Source: Absicoccus intestinalis
GTDB lineage: Bacteria; Bacillota_I; Bacilli_A; Erysipelotrichales; Erysipelotrichaceae
Reading direction: 5' to 3'
NCBI RefSeq assembly: GCF_033971885.1
Contig: NZ_JALBUS010000011.1
Location: 1 to 64,000 of the forward strand
DNA: 64,000 nucleotides
In this document: in pieces, positions 31,615-41,345 of the stretch
Position numbering within the stretch: position 1 is the first letter of the stretch
Layout: every line of letters begins with the position of its first letter
Notes under the pieces: generated by a model
Databases searched by the model: none
Told to the model about the DNA's origin: nothing
The model's input: only the letters and a program-made list of their open reading frames with translations
Made by a program: the position numbers and the translations under genes

Positions 31615-32379
31615 ATGTATAGGAATACAGTTGAGTTCTTGGTTACGGGAGAATATGCGTTATTTTCTGAACCAATCACAAGGGTATCAGGAGAAAAAAC
31701 AACATTACATATTCCAACATATGAGGCATTAAAAGGCATAATTAGCAGTGTATATTGGAAACCAACGTTTATTTGGTACATTGACGAAGTTAGAATTATG
31801 AACCCAATTCAAACTCAAACCAAGGGAATAAAAACATTGAAAAATGGGAAAAAATACGATTTATCCTATTATACGTATCTAACACAGGTTGCATATCAAG
31901 TTAGGGCACACTTTGAATGGAATTTAAATCGTGAAGAGTTGGTACAGGATCGTAATGAAAATAAACATCACAATATTGCCAAACGAATGATAGAGCGTGG
32001 TGGTAGAAGAGATATTTTCCTTGGAACAAGAGAATGTCAAGGATATGTAGAGCCATGTGTTTTTGGAGAAGGTCATGGTTTCTATGATGAGATGCCGGGT
32101 GAAATATCCTATGGTCTACAGTACCACGGGATTACCTATGCAGATGAAGCAATATTGGATGAGGATAAAGGATATATGACAGTACGATTTTGGAATCCGG
32201 TTATGAAGAAAGGAGTTGTCAAATTTATTCGGCCTGAACAATGTCAAATTAAACGTCATATTCATAAGATGGGTATAAAACCTTTTGGAATTCAACATTC
32301 AAATTTTGAAAGTGTTGATGCATTAGCAAAGGAGGTGAATTCTATTGAACTGGGCGCAAGAAATGATTCGAATATATGA
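31615..32379 (+). CDS. cas5: Cas5c (Cas5d) crRNA-processing subunit
   Basis: The 254 residues begin YRNTVEFLVTGEYALFSEPI with the RAMP fold typical of Cas5, then TYEALKGIISSVYWKPTF. In type I-C, which lacks Cas6, this protein cuts pre-crRNA at the repeat hairpin and then caps the 5' handle. GRRDIFLGTRECQGYVEP is a conserved segment. GGAGG precedes the ATG. It overlaps cas8 by 35 bases. Confidence 0.95.
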   Translation: MYRNTVEFLVTGEYALFSEPITRVSGEKTTLHIPTYEALKGIISSVYWKPTFIWYIDEVRIMNPIQTQTKGIKTLKNGKKYDLSYYTYLTQVAYQVRAHFEWNLNREELVQDRNENKHHNIAKRMIERGGRRDIFLGTRECQGYVEPCVFGEGHGFYDEMPGEISYGLQYHGITYADEAILDEDKGYMTVRFWNPVMKKGVVKFIRPEQCQIKRHIHKMGIKPFGIQHSNFESVDALAKEVNSIELGARNDSNI

Positions 32380-34222
32380 TACTTTTCACTCGTCTGAGGA
32401 TGAAATGAATCCGATTTTTCATGAAAAATTCAAAGCAGGAATAGAGATAACAATAAATGCTGAAGGAATAATGTTAAATGCAAGAAATATTGAAAACGAG
32501 AATCAAGAAACTTTAATACCTGTTACTGAAAAATCAGCCATGAGAACTAGTGGGATTGAACCTCATCCATTATGTGATCAGTTGCAATACATTGCAGATG
32601 ATTATTCCAATCAATATTTTCATAATAAAAATAATGAAAAGGTTTCCTTTAAAGATAATTCCAATCGATATAAAGCATACTTAGATGGACTGAATGAATG
32701 GGCAGAATCACAATATTCTCATCCAAAAGTAGTGGCTATATTAAAGTTTATAAAAAAAGGCAACGTTTTTTTTCAGTTAAAAAAAATTAAAGTTTTGGAT
32801 GAAGATGTAGAAGAATCTAAAGTAAAGGGGATTTTGGTTAGATTTATTATTCAAGGTTGTGGCAAAATTGAAGAGTGTTGGAAGGATCCAGACTTGATTG
32901 ATTGTTACATCAATTATTATGAATCAAAGTTAAAAGGATCAGATATTTCATATTTAACAGGTAATAATGAAACAAAAACAGATAATTTTCCAAAAAGTAT
33001 TCGTTATCCTGGAGATGGCGCAAAATTATTGTCTGTAAATAGCACTGATACAAACGATTTTACTTTTCGAGGGAGATTTAAAACTACAAATGAAATACTA
33101 TCTATTGGATCTATCGATTCACAAAAAATGCATAACGCTTTAAAATGGCTTATTAATCAAAGAGGTATTCGTAATAATGATTATGTAACAGTAGTATGGG
33201 AAACTGATTTTAAAACAATACCATTACCCAATCAGGGTACTGATGATTTATTTTCTAATTTTTTCCAGATGGATCAACCAATTATTAGTAATGTTGACAG
33301 CAAAGCAATTATTCAAAATTTATTTACAAAAGAATATAAAGAAAAAATTAATCCAACATCTACAGTTTATTTATTATCTTTTGATTCAGCTACAAAAGGG
33401 AGACTTTCATTGGTGCAACAAGCTACGTTACAATCTTCTCAATATTTAGCAAATTTGGAGGATTGGCATGTAGGTGCAGAATGGAAACATAAAAGAAGTA
33501 AAAAAAATTTAAAAACATATACATATATTGGGGTACCTAACGTAAATCAAATTGTTTATTCAATCTATGGTCACGAAAGTGATACAGGTATGGATATTAA
33601 AGGAAGCGAAACTTATGTTAACAGGCAAGTTCAAAGGCTGTTTACATGTATTGTTTTAAAGAGGCCGATTCCTAAAGATTTTGTAAAAAAAGCAGTTTTG
33701 AGGGCATCCATGCCCGAAGCCTTTAAGAATCAAATAAATTGGGAAAAAGTTTTATCTATTGCATGTTCTTTAGTGAAAAAAGAACACTTTGAAAAGAAGG
33801 AGGAATTTACCTTGGCATTGGAAACAGGAGAACTAGGAAAAAGAAGAGATTATCTATATGGAAGGTTATTGGCAATAGCTGATGTGATTGAAAAGAGTAG
33901 ATTAAGAAATCAAAATGTTGATCGTCCTACGAACGCAATGCGATATATGAATATGTTTTCTAAACATCCGTATAGAACTTGGACTATTATCCATGAGAAT
34001 ATATTGCCATATTTAAACGGTTACAACGAAGCAATTCGTACGTATTATTTAAATCTGATTCAATCTGTAATGATTGATTTTAAAGAAGGAGATTTTGAAA
34101 ATGATAAACCATTAAATGGACTTTATCTATTAGGTTATTATTGTCAGCATGATGATATTTATTCAAAATGGCAAGAAAAAAAACAACATGAAATAAATAA
34201 TACAGAAAGAGAGAGTGAATAA
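32345..34222 (+). CDS. cas8c: Cas8c (Csd1) large Cascade subunit
   Basis: The 625 residues form the large subunit that recognises the PAM and anchors target DNA. A TTG start is used, with GGAGGTG 8 bases upstream and inside the cas5 end. Family features are SGIEPHPLCDQLQYI, VNSTDTNDFTFRGRF, a WLINQRGI.N region and PTNAMRYMNMFSKHPYRTW near the C-terminus. The internal translation start of a small subunit (Cas11c), known in type I-C, would lie in the 3' part; I did not identify its ribosome-binding site securely. Confidence 0.93.
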   Translation: MNWAQEMIRIYDTFHSSEDEMNPIFHEKFKAGIEITINAEGIMLNARNIENENQETLIPVTEKSAMRTSGIEPHPLCDQLQYIADDYSNQYFHNKNNEKVSFKDNSNRYKAYLDGLNEWAESQYSHPKVVAILKFIKKGNVFFQLKKIKVLDEDVEESKVKGILVRFIIQGCGKIEECWKDPDLIDCYINYYESKLKGSDISYLTGNNETKTDNFPKSIRYPGDGAKLLSVNSTDTNDFTFRGRFKTTNEILSIGSIDSQKMHNALKWLINQRGIRNNDYVTVVWETDFKTIPLPNQGTDDLFSNFFQMDQPIISNVDSKAIIQNLFTKEYKEKINPTSTVYLLSFDSATKGRLSLVQQATLQSSQYLANLEDWHVGAEWKHKRSKKNLKTYTYIGVPNVNQIVYSIYGHESDTGMDIKGSETYVNRQVQRLFTCIVLKRPIPKDFVKKAVLRASMPEAFKNQINWEKVLSIACSLVKKEHFEKKEEFTLALETGELGKRRDYLYGRLLAIADVIEKSRLRNQNVDRPTNAMRYMNMFSKHPYRTWTIIHENILPYLNGYNEAIRTYYLNLIQSVMIDFKEGDFENDKPLNGLYLLGYYCQHDDIYSKWQEKKQHEINNTERESE

Positions 34223-34223
34223 T

Positions 34224-35087
34224 ATGACAGATTTAAAAGGAAAAATTGATTTTGTTTTACTTATTTCAGTAAAGAATGCAAATCCAAATGGCGATCCATT
34301 AAATGGTAATAGGCCTCGAGAAACGTATGAAGGAAAGGGTGAAATATCTGATGTTTGTATCAAGAGAAAGATAAGAAATCGCTTCCAAGATATGGGAAAG
34401 AAAGTTTACGTTCAATCGAGTGATCGTTGTGATGATGGTTGTAATAGTTTAGCTGCTAGAGTTTCTAAGAATGTAGAATTGCAGCAAGAAGTAAAAAAAG
34501 GTAAGAACGCAGATCCTCAAAGATTTGCTGAAATCGCATGTAAAGAATGGATAGATGTGCGTGCATTTGGACAGGTTTTTGCATTTAAAGGAATAGAAGT
34601 ATCTGTAGGAGTTCGCGGACCAGTTACTATTCATCAGGCCATTAGTGTCGATCCAGTTGATATCGTTAGTATGCAAATCACAAAAAGTGTAAATAGTGAA
34701 GATAAAAAGGGTAAAGCGTCTGATACTATGGGTACAAAACATTTTATTGATTTTGGACTATATATCGTAAAGGGTAGTATAAATCATCAGTTAGCTGAAA
34801 AAACAGGTTTTTCGCAAGAAGATGCAGAATCTTTGAAATTAGCGTTAAGTACTTTATTTGAAAATGATGAATCATCAGCACGACCAGCAGGAAGTATGGA
34901 AGTTTGTGAATTGGTATGGTGGCAGCATGAAAATAAAACGCCAAAGGTTTCAACTGCTAAAGTACATCGTAGCGTACAAGTAAAAAGAAGAGAAGGAGTA
35001 GAGATTCCTCATTCATTTGGTGATTATGAAATAAAAATTAATAAAATTCCTGATTGTGTGGAACCGGAGGAAATTATCCTTGTATAG
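34224..35087 (+). CDS. cas7: Cas7c (Csd2) backbone subunit
   Basis: The 287 residues are counted from ATG 34224 (GAGAGTG upstream; ATG 34215 is an alternative). They form the crRNA-coating backbone of Cascade. The N-terminal RAMP strand is IDFVLLISVKNANPNGDPLN, then GRPRETYEG-like sequence follows; GVRGPVTIHQAISVDPVDI and MGTKHFIDFGLYIVKG are typical Csd2 segments. The stop lies 3 bases inside the cas4 start region. Confidence 0.94.
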   Translation: MTDLKGKIDFVLLISVKNANPNGDPLNGNRPRETYEGKGEISDVCIKRKIRNRFQDMGKKVYVQSSDRCDDGCNSLAARVSKNVELQQEVKKGKNADPQRFAEIACKEWIDVRAFGQVFAFKGIEVSVGVRGPVTIHQAISVDPVDIVSMQITKSVNSEDKKGKASDTMGTKHFIDFGLYIVKGSINHQLAEKTGFSQEDAESLKLALSTLFENDESSARPAGSMEVCELVWWQHENKTPKVSTAKVHRSVQVKRREGVEIPHSFGDYEIKINKIPDCVEPEEIILV

Positions 35088-35745
35088 TGAGGACAATTTT
35101 CTCCAATTATCAGGAATTCAACATTTTTCATATTGCCGCAGACAATGGGCGTTGGCTTATTTAGACATGCAATGGGAAGAAAATGAAAGAACTTTCGAAG
35201 GACATGTTCTTCATGAAAATGCACATAATCCTTTTATGAAAGAGACAAGAGGAAATTATTTTCTTTCCCGTGCGATGCCTATACACTCGTATTCACTGGG
35301 ATTGAGTGGAGAATGTGATGTAGTGATCTTTAAAGAAAATGATAAAGGTATTAATATTTCTGGCAAAAAAGAGAAATACTTACCCATTCCCGTAGAATAT
35401 AAAAAAGGAAAGCCCAAAAATACAGATGAGGATATTGTGCAGCTTGTTGCACAGGCAATGTGTTTAGAAGAAATGATGTACTGTTCGATTTCATATGGAT
35501 ATTTATATTATGGAGAAACTAAACATAGAGAAAAAATCAATATTTCATCTGAGTTGCGTGAAAAAGTAAAAAAATATAGTCAAGAGATGCATGAGTATGC
35601 TGAAAAAGACTATATTCCAAGAGTGAAGCGTAATAAAGGATGTAATGCCTGTTCTTTAGAAAATATTTGTTTTCCTGAAACTTATCATAAAGAGACTGTA
35701 GCATCTTATATAAAGAAATATTCTGAGGATATTAATGATGCGTAA
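35080..35745 (+). CDS. cas4: Cas4 exonuclease (adaptation)
   Basis: The TTG at 35080 is chosen because GGAGG lies 9 bases before it, overlapping the cas7 stop, and because Cas4 of this type starts near YSEDNFLQLSGIQHF. The 221-residue product is a RecB-like nuclease with an iron-sulfur cluster. The cysteines are in SYCRRQW and CNACSLENIC. Catalytic residues lie in GECDVVIFK and PVEYKKGKPK (D, E-x-K). It trims and orients pre-spacers with Cas1-Cas2. Confidence 0.93.
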   Translation: MYSEDNFLQLSGIQHFSYCRRQWALAYLDMQWEENERTFEGHVLHENAHNPFMKETRGNYFLSRAMPIHSYSLGLSGECDVVIFKENDKGINISGKKEKYLPIPVEYKKGKPKNTDEDIVQLVAQAMCLEEMMYCSISYGYLYYGETKHREKINISSELREKVKKYSQEMHEYAEKDYIPRVKRNKGCNACSLENICFPETYHKETVASYIKKYSEDINDA

Positions 35746-36766
35746 ATTACAAAATACACTTTATGTTAACTCAGATTGCTACTTGCAATTAGATGGTGAA
35801 AATGTAGTAGCGAAAGAAGATGGAAAAGTTGTTGGTAGAGTGCCCTTACATAATCTAGAATCAATTGTTACAACTGGTTACACGGGAGCTAGCCCCGCAC
35901 TGATGCGAGCATGTGCTGATAAAAATATCGATCTTTGTTTTTTATCTAGAAATGGTAAATTTTTAGCACGTATAGTTGGACCTGTTAAAGGCAACGTGAT
36001 TTTGAGAAAAAATCAATACCAGAAATTTAGTGATGATTCGTTTTCTTTGTGTATTGCTAAAAATATGATTCGAGGAAAGATTTATAATTCAAAATGGATA
36101 TTGGAACGATATACAAGAGATTCTCCATTAAGAGTTAATGTTGAATTATTAAAAGAAAAATCAAAGTTACTTTCTGAAGATTATATAAAAATTGATTCAG
36201 TTGATACAGCAAGTCAATTACTTGGTATTGAAGGAAGTGCAGCACAAAATTATTTTTCTGTTTATGATAATTTGATTTTGAATCAAAAGGATGTCTTTAC
36301 CTTTAATGAAAGAAATAGAAGACCACCTATAGATCCGACGAATGCTCTTTTATCATTTTGTTATTCTTTATTAACTAGTATGTGTACATCATCTTTAGAA
36401 TGTACTGGCTTGGATCCATATTTTGGAGTTTATCATGTGGAAAGGCCTGGTAGACCGTCTTTGGCATTAGATTTAATGGAAGAACTCAGACCTGTAATGG
36501 TTGACCGATTTGTTTTGAATTTAATCAATACACGAAGAATAACAAAAAAGGATTTTATTCAAAAGGAAAATGGAGCTGTATTATTAACAGATGAGGGGCG
36601 AAAGAAACTTTTTATTTCTTGGCAAAAAAGGAAACAGGAAGAAATAGAACATCCATATATAAAAAAGAAAATTTCATGGGGATTGGTACCGTTTGTTCAG
36701 GCAAAATTACTTTCTAGTTATATTCGTGGGGATTTGGACGGATATCCGCCGTTTTTTTGGAAGTGA
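35735..36766 (+). CDS. cas1: Cas1 integrase (type I-C)
   Basis: The 343 residues form the spacer integrase. The N-terminal beta domain (NTLYVNSDCYLQLDGENVV) is followed by a helical catalytic domain with metal ligands expected in LEGSAAQNYF-type sequence (here IEGSAAQNYFSVY), GLDPYFGVYH and LALDLMEELRP. It overlaps cas4 by 11 bases. ATG 35735 and 35738 are both possible. Confidence 0.95.
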   Translation: MMRKLQNTLYVNSDCYLQLDGENVVAKEDGKVVGRVPLHNLESIVTTGYTGASPALMRACADKNIDLCFLSRNGKFLARIVGPVKGNVILRKNQYQKFSDDSFSLCIAKNMIRGKIYNSKWILERYTRDSPLRVNVELLKEKSKLLSEDYIKIDSVDTASQLLGIEGSAAQNYFSVYDNLILNQKDVFTFNERNRRPPIDPTNALLSFCYSLLTSMCTSSLECTGLDPYFGVYHVERPGRPSLALDLMEELRPVMVDRFVLNLINTRRITKKDFIQKENGAVLLTDEGRKKLFISWQKRKQEEIEHPYIKKKISWGLVPFVQAKLLSSYIRGDLDGYPPFFWK

Positions 36767-36772
36767 TGACTA

Positions 36773-37063
36773 ATGATGGTCTTGGTTACATATGATGTAC
36801 AAACTCAAGATAATGATGGTAAGAAAAGATTACGTAAGGTAGCTAAGAACTGCATGAATTATGGAGTAAGAGTTCAAAATTCTGTTTTTGAATGCAATGT
36901 AGATAATTATCATTATCAAAAATTAAAAGCTGATTTGTTAGAAGTTATAGATGAGGAGGAAGATAGTTTAAGATTTTATATAATTGGAAATAAATACAAA
37001 AATAAAATAGAGCATTATGGTAAATCAAACGGATTTGATGTTGAAGAACCATTAGTTTTCTAG
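36773..37063 (+). CDS. cas2: Cas2 adaptation protein
   Basis: The 96 residues have a ferredoxin-like fold, with the Asp motif in VLVTYDVQTQD and the conserved YGVRVQNSVFEC. It bridges two Cas1 dimers in the integration complex. It is last in the cas operon. The array leader of 172 bases follows. Confidence 0.95.
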   Translation: MMVLVTYDVQTQDNDGKKRLRKVAKNCMNYGVRVQNSVFECNVDNYHYQKLKADLLEVIDEEEDSLRFYIIGNKYKNKIEHYGKSNGFDVEEPLVF

Positions 37064-37235
37064 TGAGTGCGAACGGTAAGAACACATAAAAATATAATAC
37101 CTTCGCACCACATATATTGTATCAAAATATAGACCTTTTTGAGATTTGGTCAAATAGGAGACATGCATTGTCCCTATTTGGGTGTAGATCTCATGTAAAA
37201 GTGGGAAAATAGATAAAAATTTAATCACTTTTGCT
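37064..37235 (+). promoter_or_regulatory. CRISPR leader
   Basis: A 172-bp A+T-rich non-coding stretch lies between cas2 and the first perfect repeat. It is on the side opposite the degenerate repeat, so it is the leader where transcription starts and new spacers enter. Confidence 0.7.
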
Positions 37236-38067
37236 GTCGCACCCTTACATGGGTGCGTGGATTGAAACGTGACCTTGCAGAATGGTAGCAACGCAGAAAT
37301 CAAGTCGCACCCTTACATGGGTGCGTGGATTGAAACGAAAGAAGTCACTGGAGAACTTGATGCTTCCAAGCGTCGCACCCTTACATGGGTGCGTGGATTG
37401 AAACGATACAGGCATTCCCAAATCGTCAATCGATAAAGTCGCACCCTTACATGGGTGCGTGGATTGAAACATATATTTTGATTCAGAAAAAGAAGCGTTA
37501 AAAGCTCGTCGCACCCTTACATGGGTGCGTGGATTGAAACACGTCCTAGCGTGCGTAAATGCTATGAGCGAAACGTCGCACCCTTACATGGGTGCGTGGA
37601 TTGAAACATTACAGATAATGCCTCTGATAAAGCCTCTGTGTCGCACCCTTACATGGGTGCGTGGATTGAAACACTGTGAAGTAGCACTGAGCGATTCCAC
37701 AGCTGGTCGCACCCTTACATGGGTGCGTGGATTGAAACAAAGTAATCCAAGAAATACAAATCGTGTAAACGTCGCACCCTTACATGGGTGCGTGGATTGA
37801 AACACAATTCTGCCATTCTTAGCCGTGTATTTCTCGGAGTCGCACCCTTACATGGGTGCGTGGATTGAAACGCCGCCGTGATATCGGATGCTGCCTTGTC
37901 TGCGTCGCACCCTTACATGGGTGCGTGGATTGAAACAATTTAGAGGTCACAAAATGCAGCGATGGCGAAAGTCGCACCCTTACATGGGTGCGTGGATTGA
38001 AACAGAAAATTATGAAATGGAAGATATAGTTGATGTTGCACCTTACATGAGTGCGATGGTTGATATT
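37236..38067 (+). CRISPR. Type I-C CRISPR array, 12 perfect repeats plus one decayed
   Basis: The 33-bp repeats begin GTCGCACCC and end GTGGATTGAAAC, with an internal stem GCACCC/GGGTGC. Perfect copies start at 37236, 37304, 37372, 37438, 37508, 37575, 37640, 37706, 37771, 37839, 37904 and 37971. A thirteenth, decayed copy starts at 38035 (gttgcaccttacatgagtg). The 12 spacers are 31-37 bp. The repeat and its GATTGAAAC end are typical of type I-C, matching the adjacent cas genes. The decayed end is leader-distal, so the array has the normal polarity. Confidence 0.97.
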
Positions 38068-38270
38068 TACTAAAATTCAATGATACAAAATTTTCTGAAG
38101 TTACATCGAGTACATGTTGAAAATGTATAATTGAGATTATTGTCGAACTAAATGGATCATTGCTTGTTTACATATTGATTTGTAGACTATAAAGAAATGA
38201 TAATTTATATATTTATTTGTTAAGTAAAATGTATAATTGGAGGTACAAAGAGTAAAGGTGAGGAATAATT

Positions 38271-41036
38271 GTGTACTATACTAAGGATAATGTTCGATCT
38301 GAGAAGGGAAGATTGAAACGACAAATCAAATTAATAAGTAAAGATAAGGAGATTCTTGATAATTTATTATCTAATCGGGAAATAATCACTTCTAAAATTA
38401 AGGATCACTATTATCAGTATGTAAGTGGCTTAGTTAATCAAGCATTAGAAGATGTTAATTCTAACAATTTGATTGAAGTGGATAAAATAAGACCGAAGAT
38501 TTCGTTTAATGAGAATAGTTACGATAATAATACTTTAATGAATTTATATCAATTGAAACGATATGACTCATTACAAGATGAAATTGATAAATTGAAAGAA
38601 CAAAACAATGATATCTATAACGAAAAATTTAATGCTGATCCAATTTTTAACATATTTTGGATGTTTATGGGAAAGGAAAAGAAGGCAAAAGCCATAGATG
38701 CAGCAAATATAATAGATCAATTTGTCGAATCAAATTTTGAAAATGATGTTCTATCTGTAAAAAATCAAATTATGACTTTACCAGATTTTAATACCGTACT
38801 TCATGACTTTAAACAAGACAAATCATATTATCTAGGGAAGTTACAAAAATTATCCTATGCTGATTTATATACGGATAATGATCCAGTTCAACCTAATTTC
38901 TTGAAAGTGAATGAGACAACAAAAATGCTTTCTGAATTGGAAAATAAGATGAACAAAGCTATTCAATCTTCGCGTAGTTTTGAGGACGATGTAAAAAATA
39001 AAGCATATTTATTACAAAATGACGAAGTTATGGAATTACTATCGACAATTAGCGTAGATGAATTGAAAAAATATAAAAAAGGTTTTCGTATAAATTCACT
39101 AAAAGAAAATGGGATACGTACTATCAAAGACGTATTAAATGCTGATATTTTTGGATTAAAGCAGATATATGGCATTAGTCAGAATATGGCTAATGATATG
39201 GATAATATAGCCAAAAAGATTAAACAAGATACAAGACATAATATTCGGCTAAAACTTAATATAGATAATGAAACAAAAAGAAGTACTCAGTTATTACATG
39301 CGGTTTACTGTTATGATCAATATAAAAAAGCGATAGAGCAAGCTCATGAACTAAAAAACGAATATAATGGGAAAATAAGAAAAGCTCATGAGTATTGTTT
39401 GAAAAATGCGAATGCATTGACCTGGATAACTTCGGATAAACAAAAGAAAGAAAATATATTTAACTATAGTGACATGCTTCTAAATGATCAAACAGATAGT
39501 TATATCAAACGAGCAAGTCAATTCTTTAATAAAAAAATATTTGTAAACAAAAACTATGTTACGAATAAAATGATTTGGAAGTATTTTGAAGAGAATTCTG
39601 CGCATGTATTCGCTATTTTAGATGATTTATGTCCAGGTCTATTTGGCAATCAAGACACATATTATGGTTTGCCTGAAGAATTGGCAAAACAAATTGAAGA
39701 ACAAGATTTTTTTCCAGACGGTTTATTAGTAGATTTACGGCGTTATCAAGAATGGGGTGTAAAGTATATTCTTCATCAAGGAAAAGTCTTATTGGGAGAT
39801 GAAATGGGGTTAGGAAAAACCATACAGGCGATAGCAACGATGGTTTCGCTTCGAAATGTCGGGGCTGATCATTTTTTAGTTGTGTGTCCTGCTGCGGTCT
39901 TAACAAATTGGTGTCGTGAGATAAAGAAACATAGTCGCTTACATGCGATAGAAATTCATGGCTCATCAAAACAAAAAGCTATATCTGAATGGTGGTCTCA
40001 TGGCGGAGTGGGAGTAACCACATATGAAACAACTAAATTCTTTAAAATGGATGATCAAACAATATTTGATTTGTTGGTTGTAGATGAAGCACATTATATT
40101 AAGAATCCGGCTGCAAAACGTACACTAAATGTAATTGAACTTGGTAAACATGCCAAAAGAGAACTCTATTTAACAGGAACAGCTTTAGAAAATAAAGTTG
40201 ATGAGATGGTGGAATTAATTGGACAATTGAATCCTTATGTTTCTTATTCTGTTAGTGATCTTACGTATTTATCAGATGCACAAGCATTTCGTGAAAAAAT
40301 CGCTCCAGTATATTATCGTAGAAAAAGAGAAGATGTTTTAACGGAGTTACCCGAAAAAATAGAAGTTGATGCCTGGTGTACGATGACAAGAGAAGAAAGA
40401 TCAATTTATGAAAATCTTCTATTAAATAGAAGTAAATATCCACAGTTGCGACAATTGTCTTGGAATGTAGGTGATTTAAAGAAATCTTCTAAGGCGGAAA
40501 GATTGAAAATGATAGTGAATGAAGCAAAAGATGATGGAAGGAAAATCATTGTTTTTTCGTTTTTCTTAGATGTGATTGAAGCTATTCGATCTTTTTTAGG
40601 ACCTATTTGTCTACAACCAATCACTGGAAATGTTTCATCCGATAATCGGCAGAGAATTATTGATTAGTTTGAAAAAGCACCGGCGGGGACTGTATTAATT
40701 GGACAAATCAGTGCAGCGGGAACAGGATTGAATATTCAAACGGCAAGCGTAGTAGTAATTGCGGAGCCACAATTTAAACCATCCGATGAAAATCAAGCGA
40801 TTGCTCGTGCTTATCGCATGGGGCAGACAAGAAAGGTACTAGTTTATCATTTACTCTGTCAGAATTCTATTGATGAAAGAATCAAAGATATGTTAGATGA
40901 AAAGCAAAAACAATTCGATGCATTTGCTGATAAATCAGTGGCCGCAGAAGTAGAAATCAAGAATAAAGATGCTAAAAATATTCTTCAAAAAGAAATAGAT
41001 CGCATTACCATGGAACAAAGAATGGAGGATGAATGA
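38271..41036 (+). pseudogene. SNF2-family ATPase with in-frame TAG
   Basis: A GTG start (AAAGGTGAGG upstream) opens 798 codons ending NVSSDNRQRIID at TAG 40665-40667. The same frame then continues FEKAPAGTVLIGQISAAGTG and AIARAYRMGQTRK to TGA at 41034-41036. TAG in place of CAG (Gln) explains this as one substitution. The full protein of about 921 residues would have an N-terminal coiled-coil region and a helix-hairpin-helix-like segment (GIRTIKDVLNADIFGLKQIYG, near 280-310). A SNF2 core follows (GDEMGLGKTIQA, VVDEAHYIKN, LTGTALENK). The truncated form loses helicase motifs V-VI and should be inactive. Position beside CRISPR suggests a defence-related gene, but its function is unknown. Confidence 0.85.
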
Positions 41037-41113
41037 GTATCATAAATTAATTTTATATTATTTAATGTTTATCCATCTTATACATATGTTTTTTTTAATG
41101 ATACTCTTTTTGG

Positions 41114-41142
41114 TTGACAATTCATCATTCTTCTTGTTAAAT
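41114..41142 (+). promoter_or_regulatory. Promoter of the pflBA transcript
   Basis: A perfect TTGACA (41114-41119), 17-bp spacer and TTAAAT (41137-41142) lie immediately before the riboswitch. Transcription would start near 41149. Confidence 0.75.
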
Positions 41143-41148
41143 TGAGAT

Positions 41149-41249
41149 TGTACTTATACGACTGACGGAATTGTGGAGCTTACCACGTGAAGTATAAGAG
41201 ATTATAGCCGACCGTCTGGGCAACTTTGTCTGGAGGTACGGCTTTTTTT
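41149..41249 (+). ncRNA. ZTP (pfl-motif) riboswitch with terminator
   Basis: This is an aptamer for ZMP/ZTP, which signal low 10-formyl-tetrahydrofolate. P1 pairs cttatac (41153-41159) with gtataag (41192-41198). P2 pairs gtgg (41173) with ccac (41183). The pseudoknot pairs acgg (41165-41168) with ccgt (41212-41215) inside the hallmark ccgtctgggca. A terminator stem agccg-acc/ggt-a-cggct (41206-41243) with T7 uses part of the pseudoknot strand. Ligand binding should therefore prevent termination and switch pflB on. Placement before a pyruvate formate-lyase gene is what gave the motif its name. Confidence 0.85.
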
Positions 41250-41345
41250 GTATCTCTGGGAAGAAAGGAGTATATGAGTTGACAGTGGAATTGTTATAAG
41301 TTAGTCTTAACTTATCAATAATGTTCTATTCAAGGAGGTACAAAT

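Noticed and set aside
37245..37805. ORFs on both strands across the CRISPR array
   Set aside because: They arise from the repeat being translated periodically; there are no ribosome-binding sites.
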